Positions 31,904 to 40,853 of a stretch of DNA of 53,078 bases are shown one piece after another; position 1 is the first letter of the stretch, and each line of letters begins with the position of its first letter. Under the pieces are notes generated by a model. It was not told the origin of the DNA and ran no database searches. It saw nothing but the letters and a program-made list of their open reading frames with translations. Origin of the DNA: Pseudomonadota bacterium (GTDB lineage: Bacteria; Pseudomonadota; Alphaproteobacteria; Sphingomonadales; Sphingomonadaceae); contig JAEZCS010000007.1 in the NCBI GenBank assembly GCA_023433445.1, positions 1 to 53,078 on the forward strand. Direction: 5' to 3'. Made by a program: the position numbers and the translations under genes.

Positions 31904-33269
31904 CGCGGCGAAGGTCACGCAGATAGATGCGGGCGCGCTTGTTGACCCGTTCTTCTTCAAGCTGTGCCATAATCTGTTCCGCATTGGGTGCTGCGCCGTC
32001 GCTGGCTTCGTCACGACCGCAGACGACCAGCACGCGCACGCCGTCGTCGACCGAACCGAAGGGCGGCGTTGCTTCACCAACCTGCAGGCCCAGAAGGATG
32101 TCCTGCAACTGCGGGGGAAGGTCACGCACCTTCACATTGTCATTGTCGACAACGTCGGCGCCGATCTTGCCGCCCAGCTCGTTGGCCTGGCCGCAGCCCT
32201 TGATCGCTTTGGTTTGAGCGGCGAAGCTTGCGGCGCGGGCGCTCGCCTGCTCCTTGCTGGTGCCTGCGGGGAAGCTGATCGACAGCTGTTTGAGGCTGAG
32301 CAGGGAATCGCGCGGGTCGGCGGTCAGCACCTTGCGCTTGTCCATGACATAAATGACGGAGACGCCGCCGGGAACGGGGATGGGCCCGGCAAGCTGCCCC
32401 ACCTGCATTTCGTCGGCTGCCTTGGCGAGTTCATCGGGCAGCTGCGCGGGGCGGACCCAGCCAAGGTCGCCACCGACCGCTGCGGTCGAGGCCTCGGAGA
32501 ACTGGCGCGCATAGGCGGCAAAGCTGCCCCCCTGCTGGATCTGTTGAATGATGTTGCGGGCGTTAGAGACGATCTGGGCCTGATTTTCCGGTGTTGCGGA
32601 CAGGTAGATTTCCCCGATCCGATATTCATCGCTCCCCTTGGCGGCATTCATGCGGTCGACAACGGATTTCACCTCGTCGGCCGACACATTGACGAAGGGC
32701 TGGATGTTGCGGCGGAGCAGGCGGCTCCAGGCCAATTCGCCTTCGATCTGGCGCCTGATGCTGGCAGGTGCGCTACCCTGGGATCGCAGATATTGGTCGA
32801 ACTGGGCGGGCGACTGACGGAAATTGGCCGCGACCCTTTCATAGCTCTGGTCAACCTCCGCCTTGTCGATCCTGATGTCGTGCGCAGCGGCTTCCTGGAT
32901 CTGAAGGGTTTCGTCTATCAGGTTGCGCAAAACCTGGACGCGCAGACGTTCCCGCTCCTCGGCCGAAACCTTGCCACCATTGGCAGCGATGATGAGGGCG
33001 AGGCGTTGGTCGACGTCCGTGCCGGTAATGATGCGGCCGTTGACGATGGCCGTTGCCTTGCGGACATTCGGGTCACTCTTGCCAAAGACGGTCATGTCCT
33101 TGGGCAGGTTCAGCTGCTGTGCCGCGATGCCGTTATCATCGTCATTGACGGTCTGCGCGGTCACGGCATTGCTGAATGACCCCATAAGGATCGAGGACAG
33201 GAGCAGGGCGCGCGCGCCGGTCCGAAGGGATTGTCCAAGGCGGGAAGGCATGGGAACGACAGGCTGCAT
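31881..33269 (-). CDS. surA: Periplasmic chaperone / peptidyl-prolyl isomerase SurA
   Basis: 462 aa. It escorts outer-membrane proteins, including LptD, across the periplasm. The signal peptide ends near residue 39 (SNAVTAQ). The SurA N-terminal domain follows, with AIVNGRIITGTDVDQRLALI (about 72-91) and VLRNLIDETLQIQEAAAHDI. Parvulin-like domains occupy about 200-330: EYRIGEIYLSATPENQAQI and GGDLGWVRPAQLPDELAKA are typical. It starts at ATG 33269, eleven bases after GGAGAG; an internal ATG at 33251 is possible. lptD is 86 bp upstream on the same strand, fitting its role as an LptD chaperone. Confidence 0.93.
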   Translation of the reverse strand: MQPVVPMPSRLGQSLRTGARALLLSSILMGSFSNAVTAQTVNDDDNGIAAQQLNLPKDMTVFGKSDPNVRKATAIVNGRIITGTDVDQRLALIIAANGGKVSAEERERLRVQVLRNLIDETLQIQEAAAHDIRIDKAEVDQSYERVAANFRQSPAQFDQYLRSQGSAPASIRRQIEGELAWSRLLRRNIQPFVNVSADEVKSVVDRMNAAKGSDEYRIGEIYLSATPENQAQIVSNARNIIQQIQQGGSFAAYARQFSEASTAAVGGDLGWVRPAQLPDELAKAADEMQVGQLAGPIPVPGGVSVIYVMDKRKVLTADPRDSLLSLKQLSISFPAGTSKEQASARAASFAAQTKAIKGCGQANELGGKIGADVVDNDNVKVRDLPPQLQDILLGLQVGEATPPFGSVDDGVRVLVVCGRDEASDGAAPNAEQIMAQLEEERVNKRARIYLRDLRRDAVIDYN

Positions 33270-33355
33270 CGTCGGGAAAACTCTCCATTACGGTCCGACG
33301 CTGATGCGACGGTCCGCCTTAACCGGTCCTGAGCGGCAGCGGCGGAGGCTGATCC

Positions 33356-35626
33356 TTATATGCCGATATTGCGAAAAGCCAGCCGTAGTTGGAAGCTGTT
33401 GCCCTTTCGCGCGTCGCCAATCGCCAGATAATCACGCCGCCAGGTCAGCCCAAGCGTCAGGCAATCGTCCTCGTAGGCGACGCCGAGTCGATGACGGACG
33501 GGTTCGAAGCCGTCGGACGCGCTGAGCGGATCTTCCTTCCGATCGGTCAGGTTGACGACCGTGGAGCCAAAGACGGACCAGAAGCGCGCGAACTGCACCC
33601 GGCCGCCGAAGCGCAGTTCCTCACGGTCCTGAAGATCCTCAAGGCCCGACGCGGCGTTGCGGTTGAGACGGAGATAGCCGACCATCGCGTAGGTCTTTCG
33701 ACTCCCGACGGTGGCGTCGATTTCGTTACGGCGCACGGAGAAACCGTCCTTGTCCAAACGAAAACGATGGATGAAGCTGACAAAGTCGCGGAAGCGGACA
33801 GTGGTGCGGCCGACGATATCGGACATGCGGTCGGACAGGCCGGTGCCGTCGGGCAGGATGCTTTCGCGATTGTTCAAGCGGTAGCTTTGACCGACTACGC
33901 TTTCCAGCGACAAGCCAGGGAGAGAGAGGCTGTATTCCAACCCATAGGTAATGCGCGTCGAATCTTCGAACCGGTCATAGCCAGCGAAGCGGTTAAGCGC
34001 GAAGAGGTTGCTGTCTTCCAGGTCGATGGCGCGCGCATCTTCGTTGGGGACCGACAGGTTCGCGAGCTTCGGTGCAGCCACGATCTGCACGCGGGGCGCG
34101 ATCCTCTGTATGCCGCCAAACGCTTCGCCTATGAAGGGCCAGCGCATATCGACGGCTGCGGCCGCAATGCCGCGCGCCTGCCAGCCCGGATCGCCCGCAT
34201 AGCTCGCGACGGTGTTCAGGTCATTGTCGCTGCTGTGGTAGACGTCGCCGCGCAGATAGGTGGTAAATGTCACCTCCTGCCCCATGCCCGTCAGCTTGCG
34301 CAGATTCCATTCGAAGGCGGCGAAGGCGCGCTGCGTATCCTCTCCATGCGTGCGGGTTATGGCAAGGCTGTTCGCCTGGAGCTGGATGCGGCCACCGAGC
34401 AGCGGATCGAGGAGGCGCAGGCGGTAGTCGATGACGGGCAGGGCGATCGGTGTCTGGCCCTGAGAATCGCCGAGGCGCAAGGTCTGGACTGCCCAGCCCG
34501 CGATCGAGAAGTAGCTGTTCTCGCCGATGCGCTGCGCGCCGAGGGTCGAACGCAGCCGGTCGTCGCGGCTGATGTCGTAACGGCGCAGGAAGGTGCGGTC
34601 GCTTGCCGCGCGAAGCGATCCGTTGATGCTCCATTCCGGCGTAAGCTGCATGCCGCCGGTTGCGTCCAGATAGCCGCGGAAGTCCTTTTCCGATGCGGCA
34701 GGGCCGGTTGCGGTCGGCAGAGAACTGCTGGCGTCAATGCGCCGCGCATGGGTGGCATAGCCGGTAATCTGATAGGCGCCGCGGTCCCAGCGATGCCGGA
34801 AATTCGCCTGCAGCATAGGCAGCGTCTTGGAATAGACGTGCGGCGTGATGGTCAAATCGCGGTTCGGCGCCAGCTTGATATAATAGGGCAGGGCGATCTC
34901 GATGCCGTTATTACGGTCGTATCGCAAGTTCGGCACCAGCAATCCCGATCCTCCCGCATCGCCGACCGGGTGCGAGAAACCGGGCAAGGGAATAAGCGGC
35001 AGCCCGAACACTTCCACGCTGGCATTGCGATATCGCACGCGCGCAGCGACTGGGTCATAGACGACCTTCACCGCCTTGATTTGCCAGGTGGGCTCCTTGG
35101 GGCAGCCATCGCTATCCTCGACGCTACAGCCGGTATAAGCGGCCTTGTGCAGCGTGTAGACCCCGTTTGCCCGAACGCCCTGCACCGCCGCCAGCCTGCC
35201 GCCGGACTCGAGGACCAGCAGCATATTCTCGACCGTGCCGTCCTTCAGCGTGTCGGTCACCTGAAAGCGGTCGCCATAAGCGATGTTGCCTTCAGGATCG
35301 GTGGCAGAGACATTGCCGCGTGCTTCCACCTCGCCGGTCGTCCGGTTCCAGACCACCTCATCCGCCCGCAACTGGTTGCCCTGCCGCAGCAATTGGACAT
35401 TGCCGCTGGCCGTCACGACCTCCGTATTGCTGTCATATTCGAGGGCGTCGGCGGAAAAGCCGATCTGTTCGTCACTGGTCGGTACCGGCGCATCGGGCGC
35501 GCTGACCGTTGCCTGCGGCGTTTGCAGGTCCTGGGCGAGAGCATGGGGGGTCGCAGCCAGGCAGGCAGTGGCCGCGCTTGCCGCCAACATATGTTTCAGA
35601 CGCGAGGTACGGGAGGAATTTTGCAA
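33356..35626 (-). CDS. lptD: LPS-assembly outer-membrane protein LptD
   Basis: 756 aa, in the normal size range. It forms the outer-membrane beta-barrel that with LptE inserts lipopolysaccharide into the outer leaflet. The signal peptide ends near residue 31 (HALAQ). An OstA/LptA-like N-terminal domain follows (about 55-150, YDSNTEVVTASGNVQLLRQG), then a ~550-residue barrel with alternating aromatic strands. Cysteines in YTGCSVEDSDGCP and DDCLTLG could make the domain-linking disulfide, though the exact pattern differs from E. coli. The presence of LptD implies a genuine outer membrane with lipid A or a related glycolipid; sphingomonads also carry glycosphingolipids. It starts the operon and is divergent from pepA. 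Confidence 0.95.
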   Translation of the reverse strand: MQNSSRTSRLKHMLAASAATACLAATPHALAQDLQTPQATVSAPDAPVPTSDEQIGFSADALEYDSNTEVVTASGNVQLLRQGNQLRADEVVWNRTTGEVEARGNVSATDPEGNIAYGDRFQVTDTLKDGTVENMLLVLESGGRLAAVQGVRANGVYTLHKAAYTGCSVEDSDGCPKEPTWQIKAVKVVYDPVAARVRYRNASVEVFGLPLIPLPGFSHPVGDAGGSGLLVPNLRYDRNNGIEIALPYYIKLAPNRDLTITPHVYSKTLPMLQANFRHRWDRGAYQITGYATHARRIDASSSLPTATGPAASEKDFRGYLDATGGMQLTPEWSINGSLRAASDRTFLRRYDISRDDRLRSTLGAQRIGENSYFSIAGWAVQTLRLGDSQGQTPIALPVIDYRLRLLDPLLGGRIQLQANSLAITRTHGEDTQRAFAAFEWNLRKLTGMGQEVTFTTYLRGDVYHSSDNDLNTVASYAGDPGWQARGIAAAAVDMRWPFIGEAFGGIQRIAPRVQIVAAPKLANLSVPNEDARAIDLEDSNLFALNRFAGYDRFEDSTRITYGLEYSLSLPGLSLESVVGQSYRLNNRESILPDGTGLSDRMSDIVGRTTVRFRDFVSFIHRFRLDKDGFSVRRNEIDATVGSRKTYAMVGYLRLNRNAASGLEDLQDREELRFGGRVQFARFWSVFGSTVVNLTDRKEDPLSASDGFEPVRHRLGVAYEDDCLTLGLTWRRDYLAIGDARKGNSFQLRLAFRNIGI

Positions 35627-35815
35627 GGAGATCGTGCCTCTTCAGGGGCGCTTCGTTGCCCGCCTATCGCACTGCTTTGCGCGCGCCGCAATCTTTCGTC
35701 ACGCTTCTTTTGCTGGAAATCGGTCGAACGGCTTTGCCAGATGGGGGAAGCGACATTATCTGGCATGGAGCGCTGGCAGCGCCCATGATCATAAGAGCAG
35801 ATAGAAGGACCCTTG

Positions 35816-37261
35816 ATGGAAATTGCATTCGCCCCGGTGCGTCCCGACGCCGACACCCTGGTCTTTGCCGTTCCCAAGGGCGGTTTCGATGCGTTGCCGA
35901 TCTCTGCAGCGGCGACCTTGGCAGCAGGCGCAGCGGCCGCGCGCTTCACGGGCGAGGCAGGGGTGAGCTTTGAAAGCTTTGCCGAAGAAGGCGGCAAGGT
36001 GCTGCGGATCGTGCTGGTGGGCACCGGCGGCGGAAGCGAGACCGATTTCGAACGCGCAGGAGCGGCGCTGACGGCGCGCCTGCTGACCAGTGGTGCGAGC
36101 CATGCGGCAGTTGAGTTCTTTGGTGGAGCAAGCGGTGAAAAGGCGGCTCACTTCGCATTTGGCGCGCTGCTCCGTGGGTGGCGGATCGACACCTACCGCA
36201 CGCGGCAGCCGGAAAAATCAAAGCCGACATTGACGAAGCTGTCGATCGTCGCAAGCGGCGCGGATGCGGAATGGCAGCGGCTTTCGGCTGTTGCGGAGGG
36301 CGTGGCCTTCACCCGCGAGCTCGTGTCCGAGCCCGCCAACATCCTCTATCCGGAAAGCTTCGTGGAGCGCTGCCGTCATCTGGAGCAACTGGGCGTCAAG
36401 ATCAGCGTGCTCGACAAGGCCGCCATGGCGGAACTCGGCATGGGTGCGCTGCTCGGGGTGGCGCAGGGCTCTGTGCGTGAGCCGCGCCTGTTGGCAATGG
36501 AGTGGGACGGCACGGGCGGTGCGAGCGACAAGCCCGTCGTGTTCGTGGGCAAGGGCGTTACGTTCGACACGGGCGGCATTTCATTGAAGCCCGGCGCGGG
36601 CATGGAAGACATGAAGTGGGACATGGGCGGCGCAGGCGCCGTTGCGGGCGCGATGAAGGCGCTGGCAGGGCGCAAGGCCAAGGCGCGCGTCGTTGGCATC
36701 TGCGGCCTTGTGGAGAATATGCCGGATGGCAATGCGCAGCGGCCAGGCGACATCGTCACCTCCATGTCGGGGCAGACGATCGAGGTCATCAACACCGACG
36801 CGGAAGGACGCCTGGTGCTGTGCGACGTCATCACCTGGGCACAGAAAACCTACGCGCCCGAGGTCATCATTGATCTCGCGACGTTGACTGGTGCGATGAT
36901 CGTGGCGCTTGGCGATCAATATGCGGGGCTTTTTGCCAATGATGAAGGGCTGGCGGAAGATCTGCTCGCAGCGGGCAAGGCGGCTGGCGACCAACTGTGG
37001 CGCTTCCCGCTTGGGGACGCGTACAACAAGCTGATCGACAGCCCGATCGCCGACATGAAGAATATGGGCGCGCGCTATGCCGGATCGATCACTGCCGCCC
37101 AATTTATCAAGCGCTTCGTCGATGATGGGGTGAAGTGGGCGCATCTGGATATCGCGGGCATGGTCTGGGCCGACAAGCCCGGCGCGACTTGGGATAAGGG
37201 TGCCACCGGCTATGGCGTGCGTCTGATCGATCGGCTGGTGGCGGACAAGTACGAACGCTGA
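35816..37261 (+). CDS. pepA: Leucyl aminopeptidase (M17)
   Basis: 481 aa. It is a cytosolic di-zinc aminopeptidase that removes N-terminal residues. The C-terminal catalytic domain has FVGKGVTFDTGGISLKPGAG and the signature NTDAEGRLVLCDVITWA; VGICGLVENMPDGNAQRPGD is also typical. The N-terminal domain is the usual macro-like fold, which in E. coli binds DNA. ATG at 35816 follows GAAGGACCCTTG; a TTG three bases earlier is also possible. Its TGA overlaps the holC ATG by one base, a conserved pepA-holC pair. Confidence 0.96.
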   Translation: MEIAFAPVRPDADTLVFAVPKGGFDALPISAAATLAAGAAAARFTGEAGVSFESFAEEGGKVLRIVLVGTGGGSETDFERAGAALTARLLTSGASHAAVEFFGGASGEKAAHFAFGALLRGWRIDTYRTRQPEKSKPTLTKLSIVASGADAEWQRLSAVAEGVAFTRELVSEPANILYPESFVERCRHLEQLGVKISVLDKAAMAELGMGALLGVAQGSVREPRLLAMEWDGTGGASDKPVVFVGKGVTFDTGGISLKPGAGMEDMKWDMGGAGAVAGAMKALAGRKAKARVVGICGLVENMPDGNAQRPGDIVTSMSGQTIEVINTDAEGRLVLCDVITWAQKTYAPEVIIDLATLTGAMIVALGDQYAGLFANDEGLAEDLLAAGKAAGDQLWRFPLGDAYNKLIDSPIADMKNMGARYAGSITAAQFIKRFVDDGVKWAHLDIAGMVWADKPGATWDKGATGYGVRLIDRLVADKYER

Positions 37262-37698
37262 TGCAGGTCGACTTCTACCAGCTCAGCCGCGATCCGGTGG
37301 ACCGGCTACTCCCTGCCATAGCGGCACGCGTGCTCGGTCTTGGTGAACGGCTCCTGGTGGTCGCACAGGAAGAGACGGAGCTTGACCGCATCTCGGCGGG
37401 TCTTTGGAACGGGCCGCCTGAAAGCTTTCTGGCTCATGGCCGGACGGGGGAGGGGGCGGAAGCTGTGCAACCCATTCTCCTGGCGCAACATTGCAGCGCT
37501 ACCAATGGTGCAAGGCATATCGCGATTGCCGATGGGCTTTGGCGCGACGAAGCGTTGGAATTCGAGCGCGCCTTCTATTTCTTCGATTCGCTAACCGTTG
37601 ACGGCGCGCGGGAAAGTTGGCGTGCCCTGTCGAAGCGCGAAGGGGTGGAGCCTCGGTTCTGGCGGCAGGAGCAGGGAAGGTGGGTGCAAGGGCCCTGA
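37261..37698 (+). CDS. holC: DNA polymerase III subunit chi
   Basis: 145 aa. It links the polymerase III clamp loader to SSB. The chain starts MQVDFYQLSRDPVDRLLPAI and contains RLLVVAQEETELDRISAGLW and FYFFDSLTVDGARESWRAL, which fit HolC. The ATGA-type overlap with pepA is the conserved order in proteobacteria. No anomalies were seen; the protein is close to the E. coli length (147). Confidence 0.92.
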   Translation: MQVDFYQLSRDPVDRLLPAIAARVLGLGERLLVVAQEETELDRISAGLWNGPPESFLAHGRTGEGAEAVQPILLAQHCSATNGARHIAIADGLWRDEALEFERAFYFFDSLTVDGARESWRALSKREGVEPRFWRQEQGRWVQGP

Positions 37699-37788
37699 GC
37701 CTGAAGCGGCATCGACGCCCCCTTGCAGTGCAGGACGGCGCGGTCTAAAGGGCGCGCCAATTCCAACCATCCGGAGCTTTTGAGCCTT

Positions 37789-38211
37789 ATGGCCGTAACC
37801 CGCACCTTTTCGATCATCAAGCCTGATGCCACGCGCCGCAACCTGACCGGCGCCGTGACCAAGAAGCTGGAAGAAGCGGGCCTGCGCGTCGTCGCGTCCA
37901 AGCGCATCCGCATGAGCCGCGAGCAGGCCGAAGGCTTCTATGCCGTCCACAAGGAACGCCCTTTCTTCGCTGACCTGGTCGCCTTCATGATTTCCGGCCC
38001 GGTTGTCGTCCAGGTGCTGGAAGGTGAAGACGCCGTGAAGCGCAACCGCGACATCATGGGTGCCACTAACCCCGCTAACGCTGACGAAGGCACGATCCGC
38101 AAGGAATATGCCGAATCGATCGAAGCCAACTCGGTGCATGGTTCGGACAGCGAAGAAAATGCCGCGATCGAGATCGCTTATTTCTTCAAGCCGGAAGAAA
38201 TCGTCGGCTGA
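37789..38211 (+). CDS. ndk: Nucleoside diphosphate kinase
   Basis: 140 aa. It equalises NTP pools using a phosphohistidine. The start MAVTRTFSIIKPDATRRNLTG is canonical, and YAVHKERPFFADLVAFMISGPV and ENAVKRNRDIMGATNPA-type blocks are present as LEGEDAVKRNRDIMGATNPA. The active-site histidine is in NSVHGSDSEENA. The frame is open from 37723, but ATG at 37789 follows CCGGAGC and gives the normal N-terminus. It is 90 bp after holC and followed by a clear terminator. Confidence 0.97.
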   Translation: MAVTRTFSIIKPDATRRNLTGAVTKKLEEAGLRVVASKRIRMSREQAEGFYAVHKERPFFADLVAFMISGPVVVQVLEGEDAVKRNRDIMGATNPANADEGTIRKEYAESIEANSVHGSDSEENAAIEIAYFFKPEEIVG

Positions 38212-38231
38212 TCTGCTGGATCGGTTATGAC

Positions 38232-38270
38232 AAGGGGCCGGGAGCAGATGCTCACCGGCCCTTTCTTTTT
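38232..38270 (+). terminator. Intrinsic terminator after ndk
   Basis: GGGCCGG (38235-38241) pairs with CCGGCCC (38255-38261) with a 13-base loop, flanked by AAG and by TTTCTTTTT. It is a strong rho-independent terminator between convergent ndk and the GST gene. Confidence 0.88.
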
Positions 38271-38292
38271 GGGAGCGCTTCTGGACGAGGTT

Positions 38293-38964
38293 TCAATGCG
38301 AGAGCGGCGGTGCCTCGAATCGATCGATGACCCACTCTTCCGCTTGTGCGCCGCCAATCCATTCCTGCATCCAGGGATGTCCTATCACCGCCTCCATGTA
38401 CGCTTCGGCGAAGCGCGCGACCGGTAGCTGGTAGGTGATGAAGCGCGTGACGACCGGCGCGAACATCACATCCGCAGCGCTGAATTCGCCGAAGAGAAAA
38501 TCGCCCGTGCCGCCATAGCGGGCGCGGGCCTGGGCCCACAGTTGCATGATGCGCTCAATATCCTGTGCGACGGCTTCAGAGGGCTGAACGGCATCATAAA
38601 TCTGGCGGATGTTCATGCTGTGCTCGCGGCGCAGCGCGGCGAAGCTGGAATGCATCTCCGCCGCCATCGATCGGGCCATTGCGCGAGCGGCAGTGTCCGA
38701 TGGCCAGAATTTATCCCCGCCTGCCTTCTCGTTCAGATATTCGATGATGGCCAGGCTATCCCAGACTACCGTGTCATGACCGTCCCACAAAATGGGCACC
38801 TTGCCGGAAGAAGGAGCGAATTCATCGCCCTCGCGCCGCTTCTCCCAAGCCTCGTCATAAAGCGGGACCACGACTTCCTCGAACGGCAACCCGCTGAGTT
38901 TGCAGGCAAGCCAGCCGCGCAGGGACCAGCTGGAATATGCCTTGTTGCCTATGAATAGCTTCAT
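38293..38964 (-). CDS. Glutathione S-transferase family protein
   Basis: 223 aa. The N-terminal thioredoxin-like domain starts MKLFIGNKAYSSWSLRGWLA; the serine or tyrosine in AYSSWS is at the usual catalytic place. GKVPILWDGHDTVVWDSLAI gives the conserved cis-proline and the ESxAI-like element (WDSLAI), where the usual Glu-Ser is Asp-Ser. The C-terminal half is the all-helical GST domain, with FLFGEFSAADVMFAPVVTRF as the N-capping box region. Substrate is unknown. Two adjacent ATGs (38967 and 38964) follow GAAGGGC. Confidence 0.88.
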   Translation of the reverse strand: MKLFIGNKAYSSWSLRGWLACKLSGLPFEEVVVPLYDEAWEKRREGDEFAPSSGKVPILWDGHDTVVWDSLAIIEYLNEKAGGDKFWPSDTAARAMARSMAAEMHSSFAALRREHSMNIRQIYDAVQPSEAVAQDIERIMQLWAQARARYGGTGDFLFGEFSAADVMFAPVVTRFITYQLPVARFAEAYMEAVIGHPWMQEWIGGAQAEEWVIDRFEAPPLSH

Positions 38965-39132
38965 CATTGCCCTTCTTTAGACGGGCGATGGAAGGGAAGT
39001 CGAGAGCTAGCGGGCGGCGCATCCGGCGCACTTTCTATATCAGCGGTAGAAAATCCTGCGCGCGGGGCTTGGCTGCATCATCGGGGTCGTCGTATGGCGC
39101 GACGGCGAAGTGGGCGCCGGAGTGGGGGAATT

Positions 39133-39924
39133 ATGGACTGGCTGCATGGCATAGCGGGCCTCTTCGTTGGGATCATGGTCGGCATGACTGGCGTCGGCGG
39201 CGGATCGCTGATGGCGCCGATCCTTATCCTGCTGTTCGGCGTATCCCCTGCGACGGCGGTGGGGACCGACCTTTGGTTCGCGGCGATAACAAAGGCAGTA
39301 GGCGGCGCGATCCACCACCGGCATGGTGGACCCGATGGCGGGCCGGACTATCTGGTCGTGAAGCGTCTGTGTCTCGGCAGCCTTCCGGCGGCGCTCATTA
39401 CGCTGTTGATCCTTTCCCAGGCACATCTTGAGCAGATCAAGAGCGGCATCGTTACCAGCGCGCTGGGCGGGGTGCTGATCGCAACGGCGATAGCGACCCT
39501 GCTGCGTGGCCAATTTCACCGCTGGGCGTTGGCGCGTCGCGTTGGTACGGCGGACCGCTTCATGCGCTGGCAACCCGCGCTGACGGTTGCCGCGGGTGCG
39601 CTGCTGGGCGCGATGGTCACGCTGACTTCGGTAGGCGCGGGGGCGATCGGCGCCACGTTGCTCCTTGCACTTTATCCCCTTCGCATGCGGCTGCAGCGAT
39701 TGGTGGCGACGGACATTGTCCATGCCGTGCCGCTCACCCTGGCCGCAGGGCTGGGTCATTTGTGGATCGGCAATGTGAACGGCGCGCTGCTGCTGAACCT
39801 GCTGATCGGATCGATCCCTGGCATCATCATCGGGTCACTGCTTGCCACGCGCGCCTCGGATCGCGTGCTGCAGCCGCTGTTGGCGATCATCCTGGTTCTG
39901 GTGGGCTGGCGACTCATCGCCTAA
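39133..39924 (+). CDS. TauE/SafE family membrane permease (sulfite/organosulfonate exporter-like)
   Basis: 263 aa with about eight hydrophobic segments. The first half has the family loop GMTGVGGGSLMAPILILLFG, and the second half repeats the fold with GAMVTLTSVGAGAIGATLLL. The final TM contains LQPLLAIILVLVGWRLIA. These proteins move sulfite, sulfoacetate, or other anions across the inner membrane; the substrate cannot be read here, and no sulfur genes are nearby. ATG at 39133 follows GTGGGGGA; the 39094 start would add a basic leader. It ends 16 bp before the tRNA-Cys gene, which is on the other strand. Confidence 0.85.
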   Translation: MDWLHGIAGLFVGIMVGMTGVGGGSLMAPILILLFGVSPATAVGTDLWFAAITKAVGGAIHHRHGGPDGGPDYLVVKRLCLGSLPAALITLLILSQAHLEQIKSGIVTSALGGVLIATAIATLLRGQFHRWALARRVGTADRFMRWQPALTVAAGALLGAMVTLTSVGAGAIGATLLLALYPLRMRLQRLVATDIVHAVPLTLAAGLGHLWIGNVNGALLLNLLIGSIPGIIIGSLLATRASDRVLQPLLAIILVLVGWRLIA

Positions 39925-39939
39925 GCAAATGGAACACTT

Positions 39940-40013
39940 TGGAGGCCCGAGCCGGAATCGAACCGGCGTGCAAGGATTTGCAGTCCTCTGCGTAACCACT
40001 CCGCCATCGGGCC
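39940..40013 (-). tRNA. tRNA-Cys (GCA)
   Basis: 74 nt with encoded CCA. On the minus strand the acceptor GGCCCGA (40013-40007) pairs with TCGGGCC (39950-39944), followed by discriminator T and CCA. The D-arm is GGCGGAGTGG-like. The anticodon loop CTGCAAA gives anticodon GCA, and the T-arm is CCGGTTCGATTCCGG. All arms pair as expected. Confidence 0.97.
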
Positions 40014-40122
40014 TCGGCGTGGGTGGCCGCAAATGTGCGGCTTTTGATCCAAAGTCAAGCGGTGGGGTGAAGGGCGAGACCAAGATTATCATCTCCATTC
40101 GTTGAAAGCTGCTTGGCGTGGC

Positions 40123-40180
40123 TTGTCCCGTGATCTAGAGGTCCCGATAATGTCAGCGCTGTATTGCCACGCCAATACAG
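40123..40180 (+). promoter_or_regulatory. Sigma70-like promoter with palindromic operator at the pcm-tolC start
   Basis: TTGTCC (40123-40128) and GATAAT (40146-40151) are spaced 17 bp, a good -35/-10 pair. The expected start, near 40158, falls at the edge of a palindrome CTGTATTG (40159-40166)-CCACGC-CAATACAG (40173-40180), two 8-bp arms with a 6-bp spacer. A second inverted pair, TTGGCGTGG (40113-40121) with CCACGCCAA (40167-40175), brackets the promoter. The layout fits repression by a dimeric regulator such as a TetR-family protein. Confidence 0.6.
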
Positions 40181-40202
40181 TTGTGCCAATCGAGGTAGTA
40201 TC

Positions 40203-40835
40203 GTGACCGAGCAGAATTTTTCATCGATGCGGGCCGCAATGGTCGAGAGCCAGCTTCGCACCAGCGATGTTGATGACCAGCGGGTGATTGCCGCGATGGC
40301 CCGTGTGCCGCGGGAAGATTTCGTGCCTTTGGAACGCCGAGCGATGGCCTATGTCGACCGTTCGATCCCACTGGCTGATGGGCGTGCGCTCAATCCGCCG
40401 CTCGCCACTGGCCGGTTGCTTAAGGAAGCACAGGTGGAGCAGGGCGATCGGGTTCTGCTGATCGGCGCTGCGACTGGATATAGCGCCACGCTGCTCGCCG
40501 CCTTGGGCGCGAATGTGACCGCGGTCGAGGCAGAAGATGGCCCGCAAGTGACGGTGGAGGGCGCTGCCATCGTCCGCGGCCCGTTGGCGGCGGGAGCGCC
40601 CGATGGCGCACCCTACGATATCCTTTTCATTGACGGAGCGGTGCAGGAAGTGCCCGCTGCGCTGATCGAGCAGCTCGCCGACGGCGCGCGCGTCGTAACC
40701 GGTCTGGTCGAGCGCGGTGTTACGCGCCTGTGCAGCGGCCGCGTGGTGTCGGGCGTCCTGGGTCTCGTCAGCCTGACGGACCTTGAGATGGTGGTTCTGC
40801 CCGGTTTCGCTGCGCCGGAGCGATTCGTCTTTTAA
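40203..40835 (+). CDS. pcm: Protein-L-isoaspartate O-methyltransferase family protein
   Basis: 210 aa from a GTG start at 40203, with GAGG upstream. The chain begins EQNFSSMRAAMVESQLRTSD, typical of the alphaproteobacterial PCMT-like branch. SAM motif I is LLIGAATGYSATLLAALGA at about residues 85-103, and YDILFIDGAVQEVP is motif II. By family it methylates isoaspartyl residues in aged proteins; the members beside tolC may not be active on that substrate. It lies 18 bp before tolC, and the pcm-tolC-popZ-valS order is conserved in alphaproteobacteria. Confidence 0.85.
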   Translation: MTEQNFSSMRAAMVESQLRTSDVDDQRVIAAMARVPREDFVPLERRAMAYVDRSIPLADGRALNPPLATGRLLKEAQVEQGDRVLLIGAATGYSATLLAALGANVTAVEAEDGPQVTVEGAAIVRGPLAAGAPDGAPYDILFIDGAVQEVPAALIEQLADGARVVTGLVERGVTRLCSGRVVSGVLGLVSLTDLEMVVLPGFAAPERFVF

Positions 40836-40853
40836 CCGCCCCTGGGGGGAGTC

